The notes under the pieces were generated by a model that was not told the origin of the DNA, searched no databases, and was given only the letters and a program-made list of their open reading frames with translations. The translations under genes were made by a program, and so were the position numbers. From Allomuricauda sp. (lineage in GTDB: Bacteria > Bacteroidota > Bacteroidia > Flavobacteriales > Flavobacteriaceae), in the NCBI GenBank assembly GCA_017795045.1, contig CP051244.1, forward strand, positions 872,752 through 936,751: a DNA stretch of 64,000 bases. The letters are read 5' to 3'. Of the stretch, positions 26,577-36,754 are shown piece by piece (the stretch's first letter is position 1; each line of letters opens with the position of its first letter).

Positions 26577-27359
26577 TCATGAGCCGGGGAAGTCTGCCTT
26601 GCGCTTTTCCAAAAAGGCCGATGTGCCTTCCCTGAAGTCATCGGTCCCAAAACAATGGCCAAAGGCGTCTATTTCGGCGGCATAACCATCAACATCATAC
26701 TTAAAACCAGCATTTACCACTTTTATTGCCTGTTTTATGGCCACAGTGGAATTATTCGATATCCTGCTTGCTATTTTGACACAAAGGGGCAATAATTCCT
26801 CCGGGGACACCACATGATTGACCAAGCCATAAGCGAAGGCTTTGTCCGCATCGATCATCCCCGCGGTCATGATCATTTCCATGGCCCTTCCCTTGCCCAC
26901 AAGTTGTGGGAGGCGCTGTGTACCCCCATAACCGGGGATGACCCCGAGTGAGACTTCCGGGAGGCCCATTCTGGCATTGGTGCTCGCCACCCTAAAATGG
27001 CAGGCCATGGCCAGTTCCAATCCTCCGCCCAGTGCAAAGCCATTGATGGCTGCAATGACGGGAGTGGATAGGTTTTCAATATAATCGAACAGGTTTTTTT
27101 GGCCCATGGCAGACAGTTGGCGGCCTTCCTTTACCGAAAAATGGGCAAATTCCGAAATATCCGCGCCGGCCACAAAGGCTTTTTCACCACTACCCACAAT
27201 GACAATGACCTTGGTATCGGGGTCCTCATCCAACTCCTTAAACGCAACACGCAATTCCTCAATGGTCCGTTTGTTGAGGGCGTTCAGTTTTTTGGGCCGA
27301 TCAATGGTAATGGTAGCTATGTTGTTCTCTTCTTCGATGTAGATGTTCTCGTAGTCCAT
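26577..27359 (-). CDS. Enoyl-CoA hydratase/isomerase family protein
   Basis: Crotonase-fold enzyme of 260 aa, started at the ATG at 27359 to give the normal family length. CoA-binding and oxyanion motifs AFVAGADISEF and NGFALGGGLELAMAC are intact. Both hydratase Glu residues are present: Glu115 in GGGLE and Glu135 in GLPEVSLG. It should hydrate trans-2-enoyl-CoA, for example crotonyl-CoA, in beta-oxidation or butanoate metabolism. Between it and the upstream kinase gene lies a TCGACTGCGCTCGA repeat motif (27380-27393). Confidence 0.93.
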   Translation of the reverse strand: MDYENIYIEEENNIATITIDRPKKLNALNKRTIEELRVAFKELDEDPDTKVIVIVGSGEKAFVAGADISEFAHFSVKEGRQLSAMGQKNLFDYIENLSTPVIAAINGFALGGGLELAMACHFRVASTNARMGLPEVSLGVIPGYGGTQRLPQLVGKGRAMEMIMTAGMIDADKAFAYGLVNHVVSPEELLPLCVKIASRISNNSTVAIKQAIKVVNAGFKYDVDGYAAEIDAFGHCFGTDDFREGTSAFLEKRKADFPGS

Positions 27360-27405
27360 GTGTTGTTTATTTTGAGGTCTCGACTGCGCTCGACCTGACC
27401 AGTGC

Positions 27406-28857
27406 CTAAGATTGTTTTGGGAACCTAACAATAAAAACGGTTCCCTTGCCTACTTGTGAAGTAAAGTTAATGGTTCCGCCGTAGTTTTCCACAATGTTCT
27501 TTACCATTCCCAGACCAAGGCCGGTTCCGCTGGATTTGGTGGTGAACTTGGGCTCAAAGACCTTTTGTCTGTACCCATCCGAAATGCCCACTCCATTGTC
27601 CGCCACGGAAATCTTCACTTGTTCCCCTTCCGAGGAAACGGTTACCAAAATTCGGGGAGATGCCACCTCGGGAACGGCCTGTATGGCATTTTTCACCAAA
27701 TTGGTGATGACCCTGATCAACTGGGTGCGGTCCAGTTTGGCAATGATCTCTTCCTCATCGGCAATAAAATGGATGTAGTCTTCGGTAAAAATCTCCAAGG
27801 CCAATTTTACGATCTTTACCACATTCAAAGTCTCGTTCTGCTGGGCCGGCATATTGGCAAAGCTGGAAAAAGCCGTGGCAATATTGCTCATGGTATCTAT
27901 TTGCTGAACCAGGGTCTTTGAAAACTCCTTGACCTTGGTTTGTATCTCGGGGTCCTGGGGGTTGAACTTGCGCTCAAAATTCTGAACGGTAAGTCGTAGC
28001 GGCGTCAACGGGTTTTTAATTTCATGGGCTACCTGTTTGGCCATTTCACGCCATGCCTGTTCGCGTTCGCTCTTGGCCAATTTTACCGCGCTTTCCTCCA
28101 ATTCATCGATCATTCTGTTGTACGAATCCACCAATTTCCCAATTTCTTGCCCGGGGCTTTCAATATAGATCTTTTCATTTTGCCGGGTAAGATTGGTCCT
28201 GTTGATCTTGTCCGAAATGGTCTGGAGCGATCGGGTAATGTATTTTGAAATGAAGTAGGCCAGAAAAATTGCCGAGAGCAGCATGATCAGGTACACCCCT
28301 CCCAAACGGAAAAGAAACTCCTTGAGCTCCTTATTGTTGAAAGTATTGTCCTCAAAGTACTGAAGGTTGACTATACCGATTGGTTTAAACCTAGTATCGT
28401 TAATGTACGTATACGTTGCTTGGTAATTATCGCCGGCCGCCCGTTGTTCCTGTACATATCGCTTATCGTCACTATCCCGCAGATGGTTCAGTATTTGTGC
28501 ATCCAGACAATTGGAAATGGAATCGGCCTCAAAACTAGGTCTGGAGCTTTTGATCAAACTACCCTCAAGGTCGTAAATATTAAAGTTGACATTTTGGACA
28601 TCGGCTATCTTATAGATTTCATCCATGAAGATCAAGCCAAGATTTTCCGTGTTTACGGGGTAGGTGGTTTCCCGTATGGTATAGGAAATACTTTGGAGCA
28701 CCTGTTCTTCTTTACGCTCCACCCTGTTTTCGTGATAGTCCCTCCCCTGTTCACTATATTGGTAAATGGTGACCCCGGCAATCAATACGGAGGCAATGAC
28801 CACCAATAATATCATGCTGAAGAATATCCGGGATCGTAAGGATAATTTACTGAACAA
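27406..28857 (-). CDS. NtrY-like sensor histidine kinase
   Basis: Membrane histidine kinase of about 483 aa. No good ATG exists near the N-terminus; TTG codons at 28857 (LFSKLSLRSRIFF) or 28887 are the likely starts, and I prefer 28857. Order: membrane helix (MILLVVIASVLIAGVTIYQ), a periplasmic sensor of about 130 residues, second helix (LIMLLSAIFLAYF), HAMP domain, HisKA with VAHEIKNPLTPLR (phospho-His) and HATPase with DNGVGI and GTGLGLGMVKNIVENYGG. No response regulator is adjacent. An inverted repeat lies upstream. Confidence 0.9.
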   Translation of the reverse strand: MFSKLSLRSRIFFSMILLVVIASVLIAGVTIYQYSEQGRDYHENRVERKEEQVLQSISYTIRETTYPVNTENLGLIFMDEIYKIADVQNVNFNIYDLEGSLIKSSRPSFEADSISNCLDAQILNHLRDSDDKRYVQEQRAAGDNYQATYTYINDTRFKPIGIVNLQYFEDNTFNNKELKEFLFRLGGVYLIMLLSAIFLAYFISKYITRSLQTISDKINRTNLTRQNEKIYIESPGQEIGKLVDSYNRMIDELEESAVKLAKSEREQAWREMAKQVAHEIKNPLTPLRLTVQNFERKFNPQDPEIQTKVKEFSKTLVQQIDTMSNIATAFSSFANMPAQQNETLNVVKIVKLALEIFTEDYIHFIADEEEIIAKLDRTQLIRVITNLVKNAIQAVPEVASPRILVTVSSEGEQVKISVADNGVGISDGYRQKVFEPKFTTKSSGTGLGLGMVKNIVENYGGTINFTSQVGKGTVFIVRFPKQS

Positions 28858-28919
28858 GCGTATTTGGTTTGAGGTAAAATTACACAATTATCAAGCCAAA
28901 TGAGGCACAAGAGTAAGTA

Positions 28920-28983
28920 CAAGTTCAAGCGCAAGCTCAAAATTAGGTTCCTACCAATTTAACTGAGCTTGCGCTTGAACTTG
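28920..28983. repeat. 20-bp perfect inverted repeat
   Basis: Arms CAAGTTCAAGCGCAAGCTCA (28920-28939) and its complement (28964-28983), with a 24-base spacer. It is located between the end of hemJ and the start of the kinase gene. It is unlike the GAGAAATCT repeat family. No T run follows, so a simple terminator is unlikely. Confidence 0.88.
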
Positions 28984-28997
28984 AAATTTGAACTTTC

Positions 28998-29543
28998 TTA
29001 AGCATTCGGATTCTTGTCCCGGATACGTTTGTAAAGTCGAATGCCCAACATCAAAAGAATGCCCAGCACCACAATACCAATAACCCCATAAATCCAATTG
29101 AACGCACTTTTTAGAATCACCAGAAACACGATGGCAAAGAGGATCAAGGTGGCCCCCTCGTTCCAGATACGCATAAACTTGGAGGTGTATGTTACCTCAT
29201 CCCGCTGCAATTGCTTAAAAATTTGATGGCATTTAAAATGATACCCAAACAACAGCAGCACAAACCCCAATTTTACATGCATCCAAGGTTCTTGTAGCCA
29301 AGAGGGCATCAAAATAAGCATCCAAACCGCAAACAGGGTGCACAGAATGGCCGAAGGCCATGTGATGATGTACCATAGGCGTTTGGTCATCAGCTTCAAT
29401 TGGTCGGTCAATATCTCCCGCTCTGGGGAGGGTTTTTGCCAAGCTTCAATATGATAGATGAACAGACGGGGAATGTAGAACAGTCCCGCGAACCAGGTGA
29501 CCACAAAAATGAGGTGCAAGGATTTAATATATGGGTAAATCAA
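28998..29543 (-). CDS. hemJ: Protoporphyrinogen IX oxidase, HemJ type
   Basis: CopD-fold membrane protein of 181 aa. The first helix YIKSLHLIFVVTWFAGLFYIPRLFIYHIE matches the HemJ/UPF0093 signature with the essential His (His10), and MHVKLGFVLLLFGYH supplies the conserved Lys region. HemJ oxidises protoporphyrinogen IX to protoporphyrin IX, feeding ferrochelatase. No hemG or hemY is seen in the window, so HemJ plausibly fills this step. It lies 18 bases downstream of the BNR-repeat genes on the same strand, so it may be transcribed from their promoter, far from the main hem cluster at 53-60 kb. Confidence 0.88.
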   Translation of the reverse strand: MIYPYIKSLHLIFVVTWFAGLFYIPRLFIYHIEAWQKPSPEREILTDQLKLMTKRLWYIITWPSAILCTLFAVWMLILMPSWLQEPWMHVKLGFVLLLFGYHFKCHQIFKQLQRDEVTYTSKFMRIWNEGATLILFAIVFLVILKSAFNWIYGVIGIVVLGILLMLGIRLYKRIRDKNPNA

Positions 29544-29561
29544 CAGTACGCTTTTTTACGA

Positions 29562-32500
29562 TTACAATCGAAGTGCCCCTACCCCATTTTCCCAAAGTTT
29601 CTTGTTGAAATTGGGGATATCGGCAGCCATCAAAGTTACGGCTCTTTGCTTAAGTCCTACCCATTGCGCATCCAATTCCCGTTTACGGTCTTTTGACGCT
29701 TGATTGATCTGGGGCAGGGCACTGTTGCTCTGGTTCATCAAAAACAAATATTCCGCCGAGAACTTGTTGGGGAAATTCTCCACATCGTCATAGGCCTGTG
29801 ACTTTCGTTGTACCATGTCCCCATCCCATGCCTTGAGCTTCTCCAGCAGGGCTTTGCCCTCAACTTTCAAACTTTCATCGTTCAATTCTTCCAACAACTT
29901 CTTCAACTGCCCCTGTACCTTGAAAAGAGTATTTATTCTTTGGTGCATATCGGTAAGGTTGGCTTCCAATTCTGTCATGAACACGTCATGTTCCCTATAC
30001 CGTTCGGGAGTCATATTTGTATTGGGGGGGGGTAACACAGCTCCCGTAGTGGTCACGGTTTCCCCATTGGCTTTCAAACGCAGGGTGTAGGTACCGGGAG
30101 GTACTTTATGTCCAGTGAAATTGGCTTCAATATAGACATCGGGAATGCCGGGGAGGATGGGGGTCTTTAAATCCCATACAAAGCGATTCAACCCTTTGTC
30201 CGTACCCAACACTGGTGCCGGAGGTGCCCCACCCCCATGATGGGGTTTGTATTCCTTATCCTTTTCCGAGGTGAAACTGCGCACTACCTTTCCTTGTTGG
30301 TTCAAAATCTCCAAAGTGATTTCGGTACTGTCCATTGCCTTGGGCAGATTGTAGTGGATGACCATCCCATTGGCCGGATTCACCCCTTCATAAGGATTGG
30401 TCCCTTCCACCTCTTTTGAGCTGCTGTTAAGGGGACTGAACCAAAATCCGTTCACAGCATCTTCTGGCTGAAAGAGTTGCAGCGCATTGGTATTGGCCTT
30501 GTACTGGGACAGGGTCGTGATGTTATCCAAAATCCAAAAAGACCGCCCTGAAGTGGCCACGATCAAATCTCCCTGATGCACCTTTAAATCGGTGATGGGT
30601 GCTTTGGGCAGATTCAACTGCAATGGTTCCCAATTTTTACCATCGTTCCAAGAAATGTAAAGCCCTTTTTCCGTGCCTGCATACAACAACCCCTTACGTC
30701 CTTGGTCTTCCCGAACCACACGGGTAAAGGAACCATACGGGATTCCCGTGCTGATATTGGCCCATGTCTTGCCATAGTCCGAGCTTTTGTACAATGCCGG
30801 AGTATGGTCGTTGAACTTATAGCGCGTAGTGGCGATGTAGACCGTGGCTGGGTCATGGGGCGATACTTCAATGGCATTGATCAAACACTCCCGAAGTCCT
30901 TTTGGGGTGATGTTCTCCCAGGTTTCGCCGCCATTTTTGGTAATGTGCACCAATCCGTCATCACTTCCTGTATAGAAAACCCCTTTTTCATGGGAGGACT
31001 CAATCATGTATGACAGGGTGCCATAGTTTTCGGCTCCCACAGCTTCATTGGTATAGGGTCCACCGCCATTGCCCTGTTTGTCATCTTGATCACGGGTAAG
31101 ATCGGGTGAAATTTCTTCCCAAGTAACCCCGTTGTCCCTAGTGCGAAGCACTAGCTGAGCGCCGTGATAAAATGTTCCGGGTTCGTGTTGGGACCAAATG
31201 ATGGGAGCATTCCAATTGTACAAATATTTCATGTTGCGGGCCTCACGCCCCAAATATTGGATGGGAGCCGCCATGACATCCGTGGCCATCTTGGTTTCCA
31301 TATCCAACAATTCAATGGTTCCCAAGTAACTTCCACCCATCACATATCTGGGATTGTCGGGGTCAAAAGCCAAAAAGGCACTCTCACCCCCTGCGGAATA
31401 ATGCCAGTCTTCCCGGCTTATGCTCCATCGACCTAAAGAAAGACTTGCAATCTTCACCGAGGTATTGTCCTGTTGCCCCCCATAGATGTTGTATGGAAAA
31501 AGATTATCGGTACTGATGCGGTAGAACTGCGCCGTGGGCATATTTTCTTGAAGCGTCCATGTTTTGCCATAATCAAAGGTAATCGTGGCCCCTCCATCGT
31601 CGGCCATTACCATATTTTTGGAATTCTCTGGATTGATCCAAAGATCATGGGTGTCGCCATGGGGTACGGAAATGGTCTCCCAAGTCTTTCCACCATCTTC
31701 CGACCGGAACATTTCTGCGCTGAGCACATATACCGTATCCTCATCATTGGGGTCTGCAAATACCTCAATATAATACCAAGCCCGTTGCACCAATCGGTTA
31801 TCACCACTCACCATGGTCCAGCTTTTCCCGGCATCACCAGAAACGAAAAGTCCGCCTTTGTCCGCATTGGAATCGCTTTCAATCAGGGCATATACCTTAT
31901 CGGAATTGGCCGCGCTTACCGCAATGGCCATTTTCCCTTTCTCTTTGGGAAGCCCTTCGGTCAATTCGGTCCAAGTATCCCCTCCATCGGTGCTCTTGTA
32001 CAATCCGCTTCCATCACCCCCACTGATCACAATATTCGGTTTGCGTTGATGTTCCCACATGGCCGCGTATAAGACCAAGGGATTATTGGCATCCATGGAA
32101 AGTTCCACGGCGCCCGTAAGTTCATTGACAAAAAGAATGTTCTTCCATGTTTTTCCTCCATCCACCGAGCGGTACAGCCCTCGTTCCTTATTGGGACCGT
32201 AAAGTGCTCCTTGAGCCGCTACATAAACGATATCCGGATTGGTAGGATGCACAATGATTCGGGAGATATGCTGTGTTTTTTCCAATCCCAGTTTGATCCA
32301 TGTCTTGCCAGCATCATTGGATTTGTAAACGCCATCCCCATAAGAGGTCATTACCCCGCGGGGGGCATGCTCCCCCATCCCGCAATAGACCACATTGGGA
32401 TTGGAGGCCGATACGGAAACTGCCCCAACGGAACCCATTTCAAAAAAACCATCCGAAATGTTTTCCCATTGTTGCCCGGCATTACTTGTCTTCCACAATC

Positions 32501-32684
32501 CGCCACCCGTTGTTCCCATATAATAGGTCAAGGGGTCCCCCACAACACCACTGGCGGTTACGGACCGTCCACCACGAAACGGACCAATGTTCCTGAATTT
32601 CATGGGTTTGAAATAGTCATTGGCGTTTTGTCCAAAGGTCAGAGTGACACAAAGCACCCCTAAAAGAAAACTTACTTTTTTCAT
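29562..32684 (-). CDS. Secreted BNR/sortilin-repeat protein (paralogue 1)
   Basis: Protein of 1040 aa with signal peptide ([19 protein letters not shown]). The body holds many BNR/Vps10-type blades ([49 protein letters not shown]) in a large double propeller, followed by a C-terminal beta domain and a helical tail (about residues 880-1040). Such proteins are often annotated as glycosyl hydrolases by similarity to Vps10/xyloglucanase propellers, but no catalytic residues can be assigned. A longer paralogue lies 24 bases upstream; hemJ follows. Confidence 0.85.
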   Translation of the reverse strand: MKKVSFLLGVLCVTLTFGQNANDYFKPMKFRNIGPFRGGRSVTASGVVGDPLTYYMGTTGGGLWKTSNAGQQWENISDGFFEMGSVGAVSVSASNPNVVYCGMGEHAPRGVMTSYGDGVYKSNDAGKTWIKLGLEKTQHISRIIVHPTNPDIVYVAAQGALYGPNKERGLYRSVDGGKTWKNILFVNELTGAVELSMDANNPLVLYAAMWEHQRKPNIVISGGDGSGLYKSTDGGDTWTELTEGLPKEKGKMAIAVSAANSDKVYALIESDSNADKGGLFVSGDAGKSWTMVSGDNRLVQRAWYYIEVFADPNDEDTVYVLSAEMFRSEDGGKTWETISVPHGDTHDLWINPENSKNMVMADDGGATITFDYGKTWTLQENMPTAQFYRISTDNLFPYNIYGGQQDNTSVKIASLSLGRWSISREDWHYSAGGESAFLAFDPDNPRYVMGGSYLGTIELLDMETKMATDVMAAPIQYLGREARNMKYLYNWNAPIIWSQHEPGTFYHGAQLVLRTRDNGVTWEEISPDLTRDQDDKQGNGGGPYTNEAVGAENYGTLSYMIESSHEKGVFYTGSDDGLVHITKNGGETWENITPKGLRECLINAIEVSPHDPATVYIATTRYKFNDHTPALYKSSDYGKTWANISTGIPYGSFTRVVREDQGRKGLLYAGTEKGLYISWNDGKNWEPLQLNLPKAPITDLKVHQGDLIVATSGRSFWILDNITTLSQYKANTNALQLFQPEDAVNGFWFSPLNSSSKEVEGTNPYEGVNPANGMVIHYNLPKAMDSTEITLEILNQQGKVVRSFTSEKDKEYKPHHGGGAPPAPVLGTDKGLNRFVWDLKTPILPGIPDVYIEANFTGHKVPPGTYTLRLKANGETVTTTGAVLPPPNTNMTPERYREHDVFMTELEANLTDMHQRINTLFKVQGQLKKLLEELNDESLKVEGKALLEKLKAWDGDMVQRKSQAYDDVENFPNKFSAEYLFLMNQSNSALPQINQASKDRKRELDAQWVGLKQRAVTLMAADIPNFNKKLWENGVGALRL

Positions 32685-32708
32685 GTCCGGTCGGTTTTTG
32701 GTTTCTTT

Positions 32709-35700
32709 TTAATCCTCAATACTCAAATAATCCAATTCCAATTGGTTGAACTCATTGTTGAACGCATCAATTTCTTTGTCCACCAAAGCATCAAAGGCAT
32801 TCAATTGTTCCTTTATCTTTCCTGAAAGTTCATTTTTCACGGCCATATCCTGTTCTGTTGGAGGGAAATCGTCTATGGACACCAAGCTGTTCAAGTGGGC
32901 CAGTTTATTGGTCAACCGTATGGGGAAGTTCAAGGGGTCTTGGTTGCTTCGGTTTTGGGTTTGATAAAGCGCCTTTTCTATTTCCCCAAAGTCTTCCTTC
33001 ATTTTTTCGGCCTTTTCCACCAAGGCCTTGGTAGCTTCATTGTCTTTGTACTGCTTCACAAAAGCATCCAGCTTTTCATTGATTTTCCGGATTTTCTTTA
33101 TGGATTGATGGGCCCTGTCCACCGTTTCATTGATGTCGGTAATAAAATCGAACTGCTTTTGCATATCGGCCACGGAAACTTCCGCCCTGGGATCGGGAAG
33201 AATCTTAAATTCCTGGGGCTGATCGGCACCGTTCACATTCAAGTGCACTTTATAGCTTCCCGGAACCGCTTTGGCACCATCCAAATTGGCCCACCAGAGA
33301 ATCATTCCCTCTAATTTTTCCGCTCCTTTGCCACGGGTATCCCAAACATGGGTATTGCCCCCTTTCTTGGCCGTAAGCTTTTTGTCCTTATCCTTCGCAT
33401 AAGAGCTATATGAAGCCAAAGTATCCCCGTTCATCGTGGTATAGGTAAGGGCCACACTGTCTTTTTCCGAAAGATTTTTGAGGTAAAAGTGGGTGACCAC
33501 GCCATTGGGATGGTTTTGCCCCTCGGTTTTAGACGGGGTCTTGGCCACTCCTCCCTTGGTACGATAACTGTCCTTGGGATGGAACAAAATGGCCTCTGCC
33601 GATTTTTTGGAGCCATCCAATTGGTGTAAAACCGTAAGATCATCAATGATCCATAGACTTCGCCCTTGGGTGGCCACGATGAGGTTGTTGTCCTTAATGG
33701 TCAAGTCAGTAATGGGAACAATGGGTAGGTTCAATTGGAATTTCTCCCAATTTTGGCCATCATTGAAGGAAATGTACATTCCCGTTTCCGTTCCTGCGTA
33801 CAACAATCCTTTTCTCTTTGGATCTTCACGTACCACACGGGTAAAATGTTCATTGTTAATGCCATTGGTAATCTTGGTCCATGTTTTTCCATAATCCGTG
33901 GTCTTGTAGAGGTAAGGTGTGAAATCCCCCAATTTGTAACGGGTAGCGGCTACATAACAGGTCCCTTCATCAAAAGCGGAGGGTTCAATGCTGTTCACCA
34001 TACTCCACTCGGGCATGATATTGGGTGTTACATTTTCCCATGTTTTTCCTCCATCTTGGGTCACATGGATCAGTCCATCATCACTTCCTACCCACAACAG
34101 ACCTTCTTTTAAAGGACTCTCATTGGCAGCAAAAATGGTACAATAGTATTCCACACTGGTATTGTCCTGGGTTATGGGTCCGCCACTGGACACCAATTTT
34201 GTAGGATCGTTTCGGGTTAGGTCATCACTCAACAAGGTCCAACTTTGCCCTTCATTGGTACTCATGTGGACATGGTTGGAAAAGGTATAGAGCTTTTTGG
34301 GATCATGCTTGCTGAATATAATCGGGAAATTCCATTGGAAACGGTATTTCATTCCCTCGGCACCATACCCCATAGGGTTATCCGGCCAAACATTGATGCC
34401 CCTAACCGTTTTGTTCTTGTGGTTGACCCTAGTCAGGAATCCTCCATAACTACCTCCGTACACAATATCATCATTGGTAGGGTCTACTACAATGTGCGCA
34501 GATTCGCCTCCCGCTGTTTCTTCCCAATCGTCCTCTCCTATGGAATTGTCATCACTCCGGTGGTTGATACGCAAAGTGGAATTGTCCTGCTGCGCTACAT
34601 AGATGCGGTACGGAAACGCATTATCCGTAGTGACCCTATAAAATTGGGCGGTGGGTTGATTGTAGTAGGTACTCCATGTTTCCCCGCCATCGTAACTGAT
34701 CTGTGCGCCACCATCGTCCCCAATAATCATCCGTTTTGAGTTCTCTGGGGCAATCCAAAGATCATGGTGGTCACCATGTGGTGCATTAAAGGTGTTGAAG
34801 GTTTTTCCTCCATCCGTACTTCTATGGTATTGGACATTGAGCACATAAACCACATCCTCATCTTCCGTATCGGCATAGACGCGGGTATAGTACCAAGCCC
34901 TTTGACGCAGTTTGCGCTCCTCATTAACACGGGTCCATTTTTTTCCTCCATCATCCGAACGGTACAAGCCTCCTTTTTCCTTGTTTTCCACTATGGCCCA
35001 TACCCTTTCACTGTTTTTGGGGGATACGGTCACGCCAATAATCCCCAAGGTATCTTTTGGGAAACCATCATTTTTTGAGATTTCCGTCCAAGTCTCTCCG
35101 CTATCCGTACTCTTCCAAAGTGCAGAACCTTCGCCTCCACTACTTAAGCTATATGGGGTACGTTGCACCCTCCATGTGGAAGCATACAATATTCTTGGGT
35201 TGTTGGGATCAAAAGTCAAGTCTACAGCACCAGCATGTTCATTCACAAAAAGAATCTGTCTCCAAGTTTTACCGCCATCAGTAGTCTTGTATATTCCGCG
35301 TTCTTTAGTGGGTTTATAAATATTGCCCATCACTGCGGCATAAACGATATCATGGTTTGTGGGATGGACCTTTAACCTGGGGATATGCCTTGTTTTTTCG
35401 AGCCCCATGGATGCCCAAGTCTTTCCTCCATCTTCAGTTTTCCAAACACCATACCCTGAAGAGACATTCCCCCGTACGGTTTTTTCACCTCCTCCAACAT
35501 ATATTACATTGGGGTCGCTTTTGGCCACTTCAACGGCACCGATACTTCCTCCAAAATAACCATCGGAAATATTCTCCCATGATCGACCACCATCCGTGGT
35601 CTTCCAAACCCCACCGCCGGTGGCACCAAAGTAAAAAAGATTGGGTTCCCCGGGCACTCCTGTAACGGCAGCGGAGCGACCACCACGAAACGGACCGATC

Positions 35701-35849
35701 AATCGATATTCCAAACTGGAATAGATTTCCTCAGGATATTCTGGGGTGGTTTGGGTTTTCTTTTTTCGTTGGGATTGAACGGTAGCAACGCAGAGCGTGA
35801 AGGTAAGCAGCAGCATACCCATTTTGGAAAAGCAAGTCTTCATTTTCAA
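32709..35849 (-). CDS. Secreted BNR/sortilin-repeat protein (paralogue 2)
   Basis: Protein of 1046 aa with signal peptide (GMLLLTFTLCVATVQSQ) and the same plan as the next gene: FRGGRSAAVTGVPG near the start, repeated TDGGRSWENI, DGGKTWASMG, DGGKTWRQI and DYGKTWTKI blades, then a C-terminal domain and helical tail. The shared opening ([11 protein letters not shown] versus [11 protein letters not shown]) and collinear blades show tandem duplication followed by strong divergence. It is probably the first gene of the unit BNR2-BNR1-hemJ. The substrate is unknown; a role in polymer or peptide binding outside the cell is inferred. Confidence 0.85.
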   Translation of the reverse strand: MKMKTCFSKMGMLLLTFTLCVATVQSQRKKKTQTTPEYPEEIYSSLEYRLIGPFRGGRSAAVTGVPGEPNLFYFGATGGGVWKTTDGGRSWENISDGYFGGSIGAVEVAKSDPNVIYVGGGEKTVRGNVSSGYGVWKTEDGGKTWASMGLEKTRHIPRLKVHPTNHDIVYAAVMGNIYKPTKERGIYKTTDGGKTWRQILFVNEHAGAVDLTFDPNNPRILYASTWRVQRTPYSLSSGGEGSALWKSTDSGETWTEISKNDGFPKDTLGIIGVTVSPKNSERVWAIVENKEKGGLYRSDDGGKKWTRVNEERKLRQRAWYYTRVYADTEDEDVVYVLNVQYHRSTDGGKTFNTFNAPHGDHHDLWIAPENSKRMIIGDDGGAQISYDGGETWSTYYNQPTAQFYRVTTDNAFPYRIYVAQQDNSTLRINHRSDDNSIGEDDWEETAGGESAHIVVDPTNDDIVYGGSYGGFLTRVNHKNKTVRGINVWPDNPMGYGAEGMKYRFQWNFPIIFSKHDPKKLYTFSNHVHMSTNEGQSWTLLSDDLTRNDPTKLVSSGGPITQDNTSVEYYCTIFAANESPLKEGLLWVGSDDGLIHVTQDGGKTWENVTPNIMPEWSMVNSIEPSAFDEGTCYVAATRYKLGDFTPYLYKTTDYGKTWTKITNGINNEHFTRVVREDPKRKGLLYAGTETGMYISFNDGQNWEKFQLNLPIVPITDLTIKDNNLIVATQGRSLWIIDDLTVLHQLDGSKKSAEAILFHPKDSYRTKGGVAKTPSKTEGQNHPNGVVTHFYLKNLSEKDSVALTYTTMNGDTLASYSSYAKDKDKKLTAKKGGNTHVWDTRGKGAEKLEGMILWWANLDGAKAVPGSYKVHLNVNGADQPQEFKILPDPRAEVSVADMQKQFDFITDINETVDRAHQSIKKIRKINEKLDAFVKQYKDNEATKALVEKAEKMKEDFGEIEKALYQTQNRSNQDPLNFPIRLTNKLAHLNSLVSIDDFPPTEQDMAVKNELSGKIKEQLNAFDALVDKEIDAFNNEFNQLELDYLSIED

Positions 35850-35948
35850 AGTGTTAATTAGTCGTGTCTAAATGTAATGAAAAAGGAAGAAAAAAGGTTT
35901 CACAATATTTTGTATTTTAACTCCCTCATTTAAATCTCAACCCACACT

Positions 35949-36737
35949 ATGCGAAATTATTTTGGGCTCATCGTTCTTGTCGTTCTGATGGCAGCCTGCA
36001 AAAACCAATCAAAATCCCAAGAAGCACAAACCACACAAACGCCAGAGCCAGAAGAGTCCGAATGGATCTATCTCTTTGACGGTACCAGTACCGAAGGCTG
36101 GCGCGGCTACAACATGGAGACCCTTCCCCCCGGTTGGATCATAAAGGATAGCACCCTGACTTTCGACACCGAACTGGGCATGGAGCAGGACTACAAAGGC
36201 GGAAAGGACATCATCTACGGCGCCGAGGAGTTCGACAATTTTGAGCTCTACATGGAATGGAAGCTTCCCGAAGGCGGCAACAGTGGCATCTTCTACCATG
36301 TCAAGGAAGGTTACGACGGTCCCCCTATGGTATCGCCCGAATATCAGCTCATCGATGACGAGAACTATGCCCGCATCCATGACCTTACGGCCTACAATAC
36401 CAGTCTGGGCTACACTGATAAACCTGAAGAACTCAAGCCCTTGCAGCAAACCGGAGCCGACTACGCCATGCACCCACCAAAGGCCAACAAGACCCTACAT
36501 CCCGCTGGGGAATGGAACAGCTCCAAGATTGTCTTCACCCCTGAAAAAGTGGAGCACTGGCTCAACGGGGAACTATTGTTGTCATTTGTTCCTTGGGATG
36601 AGGCTTGGCACGAAAAGAAAAACTCGGACAAGTGGAAGAACAGTCCTGACTACGGAAAGTTCAAGACAGGGTTCATTGCCTTGCAGGACCACTCCAGCCC
36701 AATTTGGTTCCGAAACATCAAAATAAAAAAATTATAA
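35949..36737 (+). CDS. DUF1080 lipoprotein (3-keto-glycoside hydrolase family)
   Basis: Lipoprotein of 262 aa (lipobox VLMAAC, Cys17). The body is one DUF1080 jelly-roll domain: WIYLFDGTSTEGWRGYN, FELYMEWKLPEGGNSGIFYHV, YQLIDDENYA, WNSSKIVFTPEKVEHWLNG and a final GFIALQDHSSPIWFRNIKIK. Members of this family include enzymes that cleave 3-keto-glycosides. It is the first gene of an operon with a Gfo/Idh oxidoreductase (17 bases later) and a P1 peptidase, supporting a role in sugar oxidation and cleavage at the cell surface or in the periplasm. Confidence 0.9.
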   Translation: MRNYFGLIVLVVLMAACKNQSKSQEAQTTQTPEPEESEWIYLFDGTSTEGWRGYNMETLPPGWIIKDSTLTFDTELGMEQDYKGGKDIIYGAEEFDNFELYMEWKLPEGGNSGIFYHVKEGYDGPPMVSPEYQLIDDENYARIHDLTAYNTSLGYTDKPEELKPLQQTGADYAMHPPKANKTLHPAGEWNSSKIVFTPEKVEHWLNGELLLSFVPWDEAWHEKKNSDKWKNSPDYGKFKTGFIALQDHSSPIWFRNIKIKKL

Positions 36738-36754
36738 TCCGCTAAAACCAACCC

